Below, piece by piece: positions 25,358 to 33,033 of a stretch of 64,000 bases of DNA. The DNA lies in the NCBI RefSeq assembly GCF_001512305.1, contig NZ_LNUT01000005.1, forward strand, positions 499,090 through 563,089, written 5' to 3'. The position numbers were made by a program, and so were the translations under genes. The notes under the pieces were generated by a model, which saw only the letters and a program-made list of their open reading frames with translations, was not told the origin of the DNA and did no database searches. The stretch's first letter is position 1. Each line of letters opens with the position of its first letter. This stretch comes from Arthrobacter sp. EPSL27. Its GTDB lineage: Bacteria > Actinomycetota > Actinomycetes > Actinomycetales > Micrococcaceae.

Positions 25358-26228
25358 GGCGGACAAGGCAGCAACGGCCGGCCGGGAGTCCTTCGGCTCC
25401 CGGCTCGGCCGGGCCATGGCGGAGCGCGGCCCGCTCTGCGTCGGCATTGACCCGCACCCGGCCCTGATGGCCGGCTGGGGGCTGAACGACGACGTCGCCG
25501 GGCTGGAGCGTTTCTCGCTCACCGTCCTGGACGCCGTGGCACCGCTCGCTGCCGCGGTAAAGCCGCAGGTGGCACTGTACGAGCGGCACGGCTCGGCGGG
25601 GATGGCGGTCCTGGAGCGCACCCTCGCCGCAGCGGCCGAGGCTGCGGTGCTGACCATCGCCGACGCCAAGCGCGGCGACATCGGCTCCACCATGGCCGCT
25701 TACGCCGACGCCTGGCTGCGGGACGGTTCCGCGCTAGCCGCGGACTCGGTCACGCTGAGCCCGTACCTCGGCTTCGAATCGCTCCGCCCGGCCCTGGACC
25801 TCGCGGCGCAGACCGGCCGCGGCGTGTTTGTCCTGGCGCTGACGTCCAACCCGGAGGGTGCCTCCGTCCAGCACGTGGGCGGCGCGGACTCGGTGGCCCG
25901 CCGGATCGTCCAGGCCGCCGCGGCGGAAAACCGGCGATACGGCGTGGCGCAGGGCGGGGAGCTCGGTTCAACCGGCCTCGTTGTCGGCGCGACGGTCGGC
26001 CCGGCACTGACCGACCTTGGCCTGGACCTGGCCGCGGTGTGCGGCCCCATCCTGGCTCCCGGCCTCGGTGCGCAGGGCGCCACGGCCGCGGACCTGCGCC
26101 GCACCTTCGGCAGCGCGTACGGCCAGGTGCTGGGCACGTCCAGCCGCGACATCCTCGGCGCCGGCCCGCAGGTCCAGGCGCTGCGGGACGCCGCGCAGCG
26201 GACCCTCGAGGAGCTGCGCGCGGCCTAG
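25350..26228 (+). CDS. pyrF: Orotidine 5'-phosphate decarboxylase, type 2
   Basis: Decarboxylates OMP to UMP. The 292-residue length and the motif [20 protein letters not shown] (catalytic Lys/Asp, about residues 93-112) mark the longer type 2 family used by actinobacteria and myxobacteria. Early text [15 protein letters not shown] and late text [12 protein letters not shown] fit. It is the last gene of the pyr operon. Its final 15 codons ([15 protein letters not shown] and stop) recur 359 bp downstream; see the repeat entries. Confidence 0.96.
26181..26226 (+). repeat. Direct repeat copy 1: 3' end of pyrF
   Basis: Bases 26181-26221 are identical to 26540-26580 (41 bp); with one mismatch the match reaches 26226/26585. 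In pyrF this encodes the last 15 residues; the stop follows as TAG here and TGA in the second copy. Confidence 0.95.
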
Positions 26229-26254
26229 GCGCCGCCGCGGCGATTTCCTGGTCT

Positions 26255-26315
26255 GGTCGCCGATTTGCCACGAATGGCCGCTATCGGGGCGGTCAAGGCG
26301 GCCATTCGTGGTGAA
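26255..26315 (+). repeat. 61-bp palindromic repeat, copy 1
   Basis: Identical to 26426-26486. Inside it CCACGAATGGCCGC (26268-26281) and GCGGCCATTCGTGG (26298-26311) are perfect 14-bp inverted arms around a 16-nt spacer, able to form a strong hairpin in RNA or single-stranded DNA. Confidence 0.95.
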
Positions 26316-26425
26316 TCGATGCAGCCGGGGATATCTGGAGGTCTTGCCGGCCAGCCGTGGCGAACGGATGCTGCGGGTCCGACCTCAGATGTGGCCGCGC
26401 GTCGGGCAGCCGTCGTCTCATTCGG

Positions 26426-26486
26426 GGTCGCCGATTTGCCACGAATGGCCGCTATCGGGGCGGTCAAGGCGGCCATTCGTGGTGAA
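26426..26486 (+). repeat. 61-bp palindromic repeat, copy 2
   Basis: Perfect copy of 26255-26315, offset by 171 bp. The 14-bp arms lie at 26439-26452 and 26469-26482. Sequence beyond it (ACGGGTGCAGCGGGG) also resembles what follows copy 1 (TCGATGCAGCCGGGG), so the older unit was longer than 61 bp. Confidence 0.95.
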
Positions 26487-26539
26487 CGGGTGCAGCGGGG
26501 AAGGCTTTCCCGGCCATTTGTGGCATACGGGTGAGAACA

Positions 26540-26585
26540 CTGCGGGACGCCGCGCAGCGGACCCTCGAGGAGCTGCGCGCTGCCT
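26540..26585 (+). repeat. Direct repeat copy 2: displaced pyrF 3' end
   Basis: A second copy of the pyrF tail. Translated in the matching frame it gives the same 15 residues and stops at TGA. The single difference inside the match (GCT for GCG, Ala) is synonymous, so the segment looks like a once-coding pyrF end. Confidence 0.95.
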
Positions 26586-26741
26586 GACCTTGGGACAAGC
26601 TGGGGCCGGGGCAAACGTCCATTGATTTCTTCTGTCTCCAGACGGTAGGTTCAGGACAAGTCCGCGGCGCCGGCTGGGGAGGTCCCGCCCGCAGGGCCGG
26701 ACCGTTTGCGCGGTCCGTCCGACAATGCAGGGAGGCATTCA

Positions 26742-27077
26742 GTGAGTCTGCGACCCCTCACACCGCAGGAGCGTGCCGACGCCTTGGGCAAGGCCGCCGC
26801 CGCCAGGACCACCCGGGCCGCAGCCAAAGACAGGCTCAAGACCGGAGAGCTGTCCATCGACGAACTCCTCAGTTCCGGGGACACCGACGATGCGATCGCC
26901 CGGATGCGAATCGTGGAGCTTCTTGAGGCGCTGCCCGGGATCGGGCGGGTGCGTGCCGCGGCCATCATGGAACAGCTCGGCATCGCGGCGTCGCGCCGAG
27001 TCCGCGGCCTGGGAATCCACCAGCGCCGCGCGCTGGTAGATTTTATAAAAGACAAACAGCCCGGTCCGCCGCGCTGA
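26742..27077 (+). CDS. mihF: Integration host factor, actinobacterial type (mIHF)
   Basis: A nucleoid DNA-binding protein unrelated to HU/IHF-alpha, known from mycobacteria and Streptomyces. The 111-residue protein starts MSLRPLTPQERADALGKAAA, has a long basic helix (ARTTRAAAKDRLKTGE), and a helix-hairpin-helix-like DNA-binding part ALPGIGRVRAAAIMEQLGIA then SRRVRGLG. The GTG at 26742 has GGAGG 6 nt upstream; a longer frame from 26706 is not supported. The order mihF-gmk-rpoZ-coaBC-metK downstream of pyrF is typical of actinobacteria. In some species mIHF is essential and bends DNA. Confidence 0.95.
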   Translation: MSLRPLTPQERADALGKAAAARTTRAAAKDRLKTGELSIDELLSSGDTDDAIARMRIVELLEALPGIGRVRAAAIMEQLGIAASRRVRGLGIHQRRALVDFIKDKQPGPPR

Positions 27078-27101
27078 CTTCAATCCCGCCCAAAGGAATA
27101 C

Positions 27102-27674
27102 GTGAGCAAGAAACCCGGACTGACAGTCCTCGCCGGCCCGACGGCTGTTGGTAAAGGCACCGTGTCCACCTACATCAGGGACAACTACCCCGAGGTATGG
27201 CTGTCCGTTTCGGCCACCACACGGGCTCCCCGGCCCGGCGAAATCGACGGGGTGCACTACTTCTTCAAGTCGAAGGAGGAGTTCGAATCCTTGATCGCAG
27301 CGGGCGAACTCCTTGAGTGGGCCGTGGTGCACGGACAGAACACGTACGGCACCCTCAAGAGCACGGTGAACCAGGCGATCGCCGAGGGCCGCCCGGTGCT
27401 GTTGGAGATCGATCTGCAGGGAGCACGCCAGGTCCGGGAGGCCGTTCCGGACGCACAGTTCGTGTTCCTGGCCCCGCCCAGCTGGGACGAATTGGTGCGC
27501 CGGCTGGTGGGCCGCGGCACGGAAAGCGCCGAGGAACAGCAGCGGCGGCTGGAAACCGGTAAAGTAGAGCTAGCTGCTGAACCGGAGTTCGATCACACCG
27601 TTATCAATGATGACGTTCGCCGGGCAGCAGACGAGCTTGTTTCACTCATGGGGCTGACCCCCCACCCGCGCTAG
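27102..27674 (+). CDS. gmk: Guanylate kinase
   Basis: Phosphorylates GMP to GDP. The 190-residue protein has the P-loop [15 protein letters not shown] near residue 8, the GMP-binding region [20 protein letters not shown] near 36, and [12 protein letters not shown] near 98. The P-loop reads GPTAVGKGT, with Thr-Ala in place of the common Ser-Gly. GTG start, AAAGGAAT 7 nt upstream. It follows mihF by 24 bp and precedes rpoZ. Confidence 0.97.
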   Translation: MSKKPGLTVLAGPTAVGKGTVSTYIRDNYPEVWLSVSATTRAPRPGEIDGVHYFFKSKEEFESLIAAGELLEWAVVHGQNTYGTLKSTVNQAIAEGRPVLLEIDLQGARQVREAVPDAQFVFLAPPSWDELVRRLVGRGTESAEEQQRRLETGKVELAAEPEFDHTVINDDVRRAADELVSLMGLTPHPR

Positions 27675-27713
27675 GCGCGGAACGCCATCAGCCCGCTAAA
27701 ATTTGGAGAATTC

Positions 27714-27974
27714 GTGTCCACGAACCTTGAAGGCATCATCAACCCGCCGATCGACGAACTGCTGAAGGCTGCCGACTCGAAGTACGGACTGGTGATTTTC
27801 GGCGCCAAGCGCGCACGTCAGATCAACGCCTACTACGCGCAGCTGCACGAGGGCCTGTTCGAGTACGTCGGCCCGCTGGTCGACACCAAGCTCAACGAGA
27901 AGTCCCTCTCCATCGCCCTGCGCGAGATCAACGAAGGCAAGCTCGTTTCCACCCCGATCGAACCTGCCGAGTAA
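27714..27974 (+). CDS. rpoZ: DNA-directed RNA polymerase omega subunit
   Basis: Omega folds and stabilises the beta' subunit. The 86-residue protein contains [20 protein letters not shown] and [16 protein letters not shown], the latter being the conserved beta'-binding block. In E. coli omega forms part of a ppGpp site, but many actinobacterial omegas lack that residue pattern. GTG start with GGAG about 6 nt upstream. TAAAAT at 27697-27702 is a -10-like box just 11 nt before the start, so it may also have its own near-leaderless promoter in addition to readthrough from gmk. Confidence 0.96.
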   Translation: MSTNLEGIINPPIDELLKAADSKYGLVIFGAKRARQINAYYAQLHEGLFEYVGPLVDTKLNEKSLSIALREINEGKLVSTPIEPAE

Positions 27975-27997
27975 TTCCGCAGACTCGGGCGGATAAC

Positions 27998-29284
27998 GTG
28001 CGCATAATCCTCGGAGTCGGGGGAGGGATAGCCGCCTACAAGGTGGCGTCGCTCCTCCGGCTTTTTACTGAAGCCGGCCATGACGTCACCGTCATCCCCA
28101 CGGAGGCCGCGACCCGGTTCGTGGGCGTCGCCACGTGGGAAGCGCTGTCCGGGCACCCGGTCAGCAACAGCGTCTTCGACGACGTGCACACCGTCAACCA
28201 CGTCCGGCTGGGCCACGAGGCCGACCTGATTGTGGTGGCGCCCGCCACGGCGGACCTGCGGGCGCGGGCCGCCGCGGGCCAGGCGAACGACCTGCTGACC
28301 AACACGCTGCTTATGGCCGGCAGCTGCCCGGTGCTGATGGCTCCGGCCATGCACACCGAAATGTGGCAGCACGCGGCCACGCAGGCCAACGTTGAGACGC
28401 TCCGCAGCCGGGGTGTTACCGTGCTGGAGCCCGCCTCCGGCCGGCTGACCGGCTCCGATACTGGCCCCGGCCGGCTGCCCGACCCCGAAGCCATTTTCGC
28501 AGCGGCCCTGGCCCTCGCTGGTGCTCCGGCCGCGCCCACGACGGTCCCGCAGCCCGGCACGAACGAGGAGCCCGTTGCGCCGCCGTCGGCCCGCCCGCTG
28601 GCCGGGCTCACCGTCACCATCAGCGCCGGCGGCACCCGCGAACCGCTGGATCCCGTCCGGTTCCTCGGGAACCGTTCCTCCGGAAAACAGGGTGTGGCGC
28701 TGGCCGCCGCGGCCCGCGACGCCGGCGCCCGCGTCCGGCTCCTGGCCGCCCATATGGACGTCCCGCCGCCGGCCGGCGTTGAGACGACAAAGGTGGAGAC
28801 CGCCCTCGAGCTCCGCGCCGCGGCCCTGCATGCCGCCGCCGATTCGGACGTCATCATCATGGCCGCCGCCGTCGCCGACTTCCGCCCCGCCGATGTTGCC
28901 GGCACCAAGATCAAGAAGCGCGACGACGTCGCCGATCCCGTCATCACGCTGGTCCGGAACCCGGATATCCTGCGGGAACTCGTCGAAGTCCGCGACGCGG
29001 CCTCCCGCGACCAGCTCATTGTCGGGTTCGCGGCGGAAACCGGCGACGCCGACGGCGACGTGCTGGACTACGCCATGGCCAAGCTGCGCCGCAAGGCATG
29101 TGACCTTCTGGTGGTGAACCACGTGGGCCAGGACAGGGTCTTCGGCGAGGACACCAACTCCGTAGTCATCCTTTCGCGCGCCGGCTCCGAACCCCAAGAG
29201 GCGTCGGGTTCCAAATCCGACGTCGCGGCTGCCGTGATTGACCGCATCAGCGCCGAGCTGAGCCGCGTTGTCCCGCCAGCCTGA
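27998..29284 (+). CDS. coaBC: Bifunctional phosphopantothenoylcysteine decarboxylase / phosphopantothenate--cysteine ligase
   Basis: Carries out steps two and three of coenzyme A synthesis. The 428-residue fusion has the FMN-dependent CoaC half (ILGVGGGIAAYKVASLLR start; NHVRLGHEADLIVVAPATAD with catalytic His; CPVLMAPAMHTEMW with the reactive Cys) and the CoaB half after about residue 200 (VTISAGGTREPLDPVRFLGN, then RSSGKQG; MAAAVADFRP). The linker near 175-200 is Pro/Ala-rich. GTG start. Follows rpoZ by 23 bp; metK follows after 78 bp. Confidence 0.97.
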   Translation: MRIILGVGGGIAAYKVASLLRLFTEAGHDVTVIPTEAATRFVGVATWEALSGHPVSNSVFDDVHTVNHVRLGHEADLIVVAPATADLRARAAAGQANDLLTNTLLMAGSCPVLMAPAMHTEMWQHAATQANVETLRSRGVTVLEPASGRLTGSDTGPGRLPDPEAIFAAALALAGAPAAPTTVPQPGTNEEPVAPPSARPLAGLTVTISAGGTREPLDPVRFLGNRSSGKQGVALAAAARDAGARVRLLAAHMDVPPPAGVETTKVETALELRAAALHAAADSDVIIMAAAVADFRPADVAGTKIKKRDDVADPVITLVRNPDILRELVEVRDAASRDQLIVGFAAETGDADGDVLDYAMAKLRRKACDLLVVNHVGQDRVFGEDTNSVVILSRAGSEPQEASGSKSDVAAAVIDRISAELSRVVPPA

Positions 29285-29350
29285 AACCGGTGTCAGCAAC
29301 GTCTCCTTAGCACAGGGACACACGCCCCCGGACGTCCGTTTTCCAACCAG

Positions 29351-29356
29351 TAAGGT
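29351..29356 (+). promoter_or_regulatory. Candidate -10 (TAAGGT) giving a leaderless metK mRNA
   Basis: TAAGGT ends 6 nt before the metK GTG at 29363. No Shine-Dalgarno other than the box itself is visible. Leaderless initiation at GTG is common in actinobacteria. No SAM riboswitch fits the 78-bp gap. Confidence 0.42.
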
Positions 29357-29362
29357 AGTTGA

Positions 29363-30598
29363 GTGACTTTACCGCTGCACATCCCTGACTTCCACGGGTC
29401 CACGCCCGCCTCGCTCCGGCTCTTCACGTCCGAGTCGGTGACCGAAGGACACCCCGACAAGATCTGCGACCAGATCAGCGATGCGATCCTCGACGCCCTC
29501 CTGGCCAAGGACCCCGAGTCCCGCGTCGCCGTGGAAACGCTGGCCACCACCGGGCTGGTCCACGTCGCCGGCGAGGTCACCACCGACGCCTACGTGGAAA
29601 TCCCGCAGATCGTCCGGGAAACCATCCTCGGCATCGGCTACGACTCCTCGGCCAACGGCTTCGACGGCGCCCGCTGCGGCGTGTCGGTCTCCATCGGCCA
29701 GCAGTCCAACGACATCGCCGGCGGCGTCTTCAACTCCCTCGAGGCCCGCGAAGGCCGCCAGGAGGACGACTACGACCTCCAGGGCGCCGGCGACCAGGGC
29801 CTGATGTTCGGCTACGCCAGCGACGAGACGCCCTCCTACATGCCGGTGCCGATCTGGCTCGCGCACCGCCTCTCGGAGCGGCTCACCGAAGTCCGCAAAA
29901 ACGGCGAGCTCGCCTACCTGCGCCCCGACGGCAAAACCCAGGTCACCGTCGGCTACGACGGCGACCGGCCCGTCTCGGTCGAGACCGTGGTCATCTCCAG
30001 CCAGCACGCCGAAGGCGCCAGCCTGGACCAGCTCCGCGCCGACCTCGCCACCCACGTGGTGGACCCGGTGCTGGCAATGTCCAACCTGGACACCTCCCGG
30101 ACCCGGAACATCCTGAACCCCGCCGGCGCCTTCGTGATCGGCGGTCCGGTGGGCGACGCAGGCCTCACCGGGCGCAAGATCATCGTCGACACCTACGGCG
30201 GCATGGCCCGCCACGGCGGCGGCGCCTTCTCCGGCAAGGATCCGTCCAAGGTGGACCGCTCGGCCGCGTACGCGATGCGCTGGGTGGCTAAGAACGTTGT
30301 GGCCGCAGGACTGGCGAAGCGCGCCGAAATCCAGATCGCCTACGCGATCGGCCAGGCCCGCCCGGTGGGCACCTACGTGGAGACCTTCGGCACCGAGACC
30401 GTGGACCCGGCCCAGATCAGCGCCGCGATCGCCGAGATCTTCGACCTGCGCCCCCGCGCCATCATCGACGCCCTCGACCTCAAGCGCCCGATCTACGCCA
30501 AGACCGCTGCGCACGGGCACTTCGGCCGCGAGGAGCCGGACTTCACGTGGGAGCGGCTGGACCGGGTGGATCAACTCAAGGCCTTCTTCAACGCCTGA
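29363..30598 (+). CDS. metK: S-adenosylmethionine synthetase
   Basis: Makes SAM from methionine and ATP. The 411-residue protein contains [20 protein letters not shown] (catalytic His) near residue 16, [12 protein letters not shown] near 137, and [20 protein letters not shown] near 290. GTG start [11 protein letters not shown] possible leaderless promoter lies immediately upstream. A hairpin with a T-run at 30690-30730 probably ends the transcript. Confidence 0.98.
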   Translation: MTLPLHIPDFHGSTPASLRLFTSESVTEGHPDKICDQISDAILDALLAKDPESRVAVETLATTGLVHVAGEVTTDAYVEIPQIVRETILGIGYDSSANGFDGARCGVSVSIGQQSNDIAGGVFNSLEAREGRQEDDYDLQGAGDQGLMFGYASDETPSYMPVPIWLAHRLSERLTEVRKNGELAYLRPDGKTQVTVGYDGDRPVSVETVVISSQHAEGASLDQLRADLATHVVDPVLAMSNLDTSRTRNILNPAGAFVIGGPVGDAGLTGRKIIVDTYGGMARHGGGAFSGKDPSKVDRSAAYAMRWVAKNVVAAGLAKRAEIQIAYAIGQARPVGTYVETFGTETVDPAQISAAIAEIFDLRPRAIIDALDLKRPIYAKTAAHGHFGREEPDFTWERLDRVDQLKAFFNA

Positions 30599-30689
30599 TC
30601 CCGCGCCGGCAGCTGGCACGCGTCGTTGCCGGTATCTGCCCGTGCCGGCAGCCCACAGACGCGGAATTGTCAGTGCCGTGTGATCTGCT

Positions 30690-30730
30690 GTAGCCAGGCC
30701 GCCATGACGGGGCCTGGCTACTGGGGTTTT
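30690..30730 (+). terminator. Probable terminator between metK and priA
   Basis: GTAGCCAGGCC (30690-30700) and GGCCTGGCTAC (30711-30721) are a perfect 11-bp inverted repeat with a 10-nt loop; TGGGGTTTTT follows. A 15-bp unit TGGCTACTGGGGTTT is then repeated at 30715-30729 and 30731-30745, with a decayed third TTGGCTGCTGGG near 30760. Confidence 0.62.
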
Positions 30731-30841
30731 TGGCTACTGGGGTTTCTGGCTGAAGATTCTTGGCTGCTGGGCCAGTTGCCTTCCTGGCCTTGGCCACTAG
30801 GACGTTGTCGGACCGATCGAGTGTGAGAGGAGGGGCCAGCC

Positions 30842-33001
30842 GTGGATCCTCAGCCTGCAGGCGGTGTGTCCGGCGGACCCCAGCAGCTCTCCCTGCTCCA
30901 CGGCCTTCCGGCTCCCGCCGCCCCGGCGTCCGGTCCGGCCCTGGCCCCGCACCTGCCCGTGGCCCGGGTGCTGATCGAGTCCTCCCTTCCGCACCTTGAC
31001 CGGCCCTTCGACTACAGCGTGCCCGCCGCGCTGGATACCTCCGCGCAGCCGGGCGTCCGGGTCAAAGTGAAGTTCAACGGGCAGGACCTTTCCGGCTATC
31101 TCCTGGAACGGGTGGCGGAATCCGACGCCGGGCATCCGCTGGTCCCGCTGCACAAAGTGGTCTCTGCCGTCCCGGTGCTGGTGCCGCCGGTCGCCGAACT
31201 GGCCGGACGCGTCGCGGCACGGTACGCCGGCACGGTCAGCGATGTTCTCCGCGTCGCCGTGCCTCCCCGGATGGCGAAGCTCGAAAAGGACCTGGCCCCG
31301 GACGGCGTCCTGGATCCGGCGCTTCTTGCCGACGACGGGGGCGGCGGCGGGGCCGGGACGGCTCCTGCCGGCCTCGGAGCCTCCGCCTGGTCCACCTACC
31401 GCAACGGCCCGGCGTTCCTGCGCCACCTCGGCGCGGGGGAGTCTCCCCGCGCCGTGCTCAGCGCGCTCCAAGGATATGGTCCGGGGAGCTGGCCCCGGCT
31501 GGTTGCCGAGGCCGTGGCGGCCGTGCGCCTGTCCGGCCGGGGCGCCGTCGTGGTGGTCCCCGACTACCGCGACCTCGACCGGGTGGAGGAGGCGCTGCTG
31601 CACCTCCTGCCCGCCGGGGACGTCGCCCGGCTGACGGCCGACGACGGCCAGACCCCCCGCTACCGCAGTTTCCTCCGGGTCCTCAGCGGCGCCGCCGGGG
31701 TGGCCGTCGGCACCCGCTCCGCCGCCTACGCGCCGGTCCAGAACCTGGGGCTGGTGGTCTGCTGGGACGACGGCGACGACCTCCACATCGAGCAGCGCGC
31801 ACCCTACGCCCATTCCCGCGAGGTGCTGCTGCTGCGCGCCGAGCAGGAGGGCGCCGCCTGCCTGCTGGCCGCCCACACCCGGAGCACCGAAACCCAGCGT
31901 CTGGTCGAGGCAGGGTGGGCGCTCCCGGTGGAGGCTGACCGCCCCGCCGTCCGCCGGGCCGTGCCGCGGGTGCTCAACACCGCCGACAGCTACGAGCTGG
32001 AGCATGACCCGCTGGCCCGGATCGCCCGGCTGCCGGGTGCCGCCTGGCGCGCCGCCAAGGACGGACTGGAGCGCGGACCGGTCCTGGTCCAGGTGGCGCG
32101 GGCCGGCTACGCGCCGTCCCTCGCCTGCGAGAACTGCCGTGAACCGGCGCGCTGCACCGCCTGCAGCGGCCCGCTGGCCGTCGCCGGGGCCAGCGGAAGT
32201 TCCGCCGTGCCGCAATGCCGCTGGTGTTCGACGCCGGCCCCCGCCTGGCGCTGCGCCACCTGCAACGGCGTCCGGCTCCGGCGCGGTGCCACGGGTGCGC
32301 TGCGCACCGCCGAAGAGCTGGGCCGCGCCTTCCCGGGCAAACCGGTGGTCACCTCGTCCGGGGACCGGGTGCTGGCCACGGTTCCGGACACCCCGGCGCT
32401 GGTGGTGGCCACGGTCGGCGCCGAACCGGTGGCCCCCGGAGGGTACGCCGCGGCGCTCCTGCTCGACGGCGATTCACTGCTGCGGCGGGAAAACCTGCGG
32501 GCGGGGGAGGACGCCGTCCGCCGCTGGTTCAACGCCGCGGCCCTGGTCCGGCCCGCCGCTGACGGCGGCCTGGTGGTCATCACCGCGGACGACGCCGCCG
32601 GGGTCGGGGCCCTGCTCCGCTGGGACGCCTCCGGCTACGCCCAGCGGGAACTGGCCCTCCGCCGGGAGCTGCAGCTGCCTCCGGCCGTCCGGGTCGCCTC
32701 CATCACCGGCGGCCGGACCGCCGTCGGGCATTTCAGCACAGCGGTGGAACAGCAACTGGAACCCCGCGGAATCGTGCTACGGACCGCAGGGCCGGCACCG
32801 CTGGTCCTGGCCGCCGGGCCCGGCGGGGCCCCGCCGAAACCCGGAGCGGCCGCCGCCGAGGATGTCCGCACGCTCCTGTTCATCCCGTACGCCCAGGCCG
32901 CGGACGTCACCAAAGTGCTGCGGGCGGTCAGAGCCGCTGCCGCCGCCAAACGCGCCGACCAGCCGGTGCAGCTGCGGCTCGACGGCGTGGACGTGCTCTA
33001 G
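30842..33001 (+). CDS. priA: PriA-like replication restart protein, helicase motifs degenerate
   Basis: PriA recognises stalled forks and reloads DnaB. The 719-residue protein keeps the N-terminal DNA-binding region (VARVLIESSLPHLDRPFDYS, residues about 38-57; VRVKFNGQDLSGYLLERV form) and the Cys pairs for zinc (CENCREPARCTAC and CRWCSTPAPAWRCATC, residues 423-480). Where helicases have GxxGSGKT it reads LQGYGPGSWPRLVAEAV, and the DEEH box is CWDDGDD. It therefore probably lacks ATPase activity, as annotated for actinobacterial PriA. GTG start after GAGAGGAGGGG. Its last codons are duplicated just downstream (33016-33033). Confidence 0.9.
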   Translation: MDPQPAGGVSGGPQQLSLLHGLPAPAAPASGPALAPHLPVARVLIESSLPHLDRPFDYSVPAALDTSAQPGVRVKVKFNGQDLSGYLLERVAESDAGHPLVPLHKVVSAVPVLVPPVAELAGRVAARYAGTVSDVLRVAVPPRMAKLEKDLAPDGVLDPALLADDGGGGGAGTAPAGLGASAWSTYRNGPAFLRHLGAGESPRAVLSALQGYGPGSWPRLVAEAVAAVRLSGRGAVVVVPDYRDLDRVEEALLHLLPAGDVARLTADDGQTPRYRSFLRVLSGAAGVAVGTRSAAYAPVQNLGLVVCWDDGDDLHIEQRAPYAHSREVLLLRAEQEGAACLLAAHTRSTETQRLVEAGWALPVEADRPAVRRAVPRVLNTADSYELEHDPLARIARLPGAAWRAAKDGLERGPVLVQVARAGYAPSLACENCREPARCTACSGPLAVAGASGSSAVPQCRWCSTPAPAWRCATCNGVRLRRGATGALRTAEELGRAFPGKPVVTSSGDRVLATVPDTPALVVATVGAEPVAPGGYAAALLLDGDSLLRRENLRAGEDAVRRWFNAAALVRPAADGGLVVITADDAAGVGALLRWDASGYAQRELALRRELQLPPAVRVASITGGRTAVGHFSTAVEQQLEPRGIVLRTAGPAPLVLAAGPGGAPPKPGAAAAEDVRTLLFIPYAQAADVTKVLRAVRAAAAAKRADQPVQLRLDGVDVL

Positions 33002-33033
33002 GCGCGGTGCCCTTGGTGGACGTGCACTAGGCG
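32987..33033 (+). repeat. Duplicated 3' end of priA (18-bp repeat)
   Basis: GTGGACGTGCTCTAGGCG at 32987-33004 covers the priA stop; GTGGACGTGCACTAGGCG at 33016-33033 repeats it with one mismatch. The second copy includes the stop codon of the convergent glycosyltransferase gene (CTA at 33027-33029). Confidence 0.85.

Larger units (their letters stand above)
26227..26741 (+). other. Non-coding repeat region between pyrF and mihF
   Basis: 515 bases without a supported gene. It holds two perfect 61-bp direct repeats, each with a long palindrome, two further related half-elements (about 26348-26377 and 26509-26536, pattern CGGCCA-n-CGTGG then ACGG-TGC), and then the duplicated pyrF 3' end at 26540. 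Past 26590 the sequence looks ordinary, with a possible -10 (TAGGTT, about 26646) and the mihF ribosome site. Several frames are open here but none has a ribosome site or recognisable protein. Confidence 0.85.

Noticed and set aside
26017..26625. Open frame running from pyrF into the repeat region
   Set aside because: It is out of frame with pyrF, has no start signal, and its text only reflects the duplicated repeats.
29285..29362. SAM riboswitch before metK
   Set aside because: Only 78 bp separate coaBC and metK, with no P1-P4-like pairing, and the likely promoter is at the start codon.
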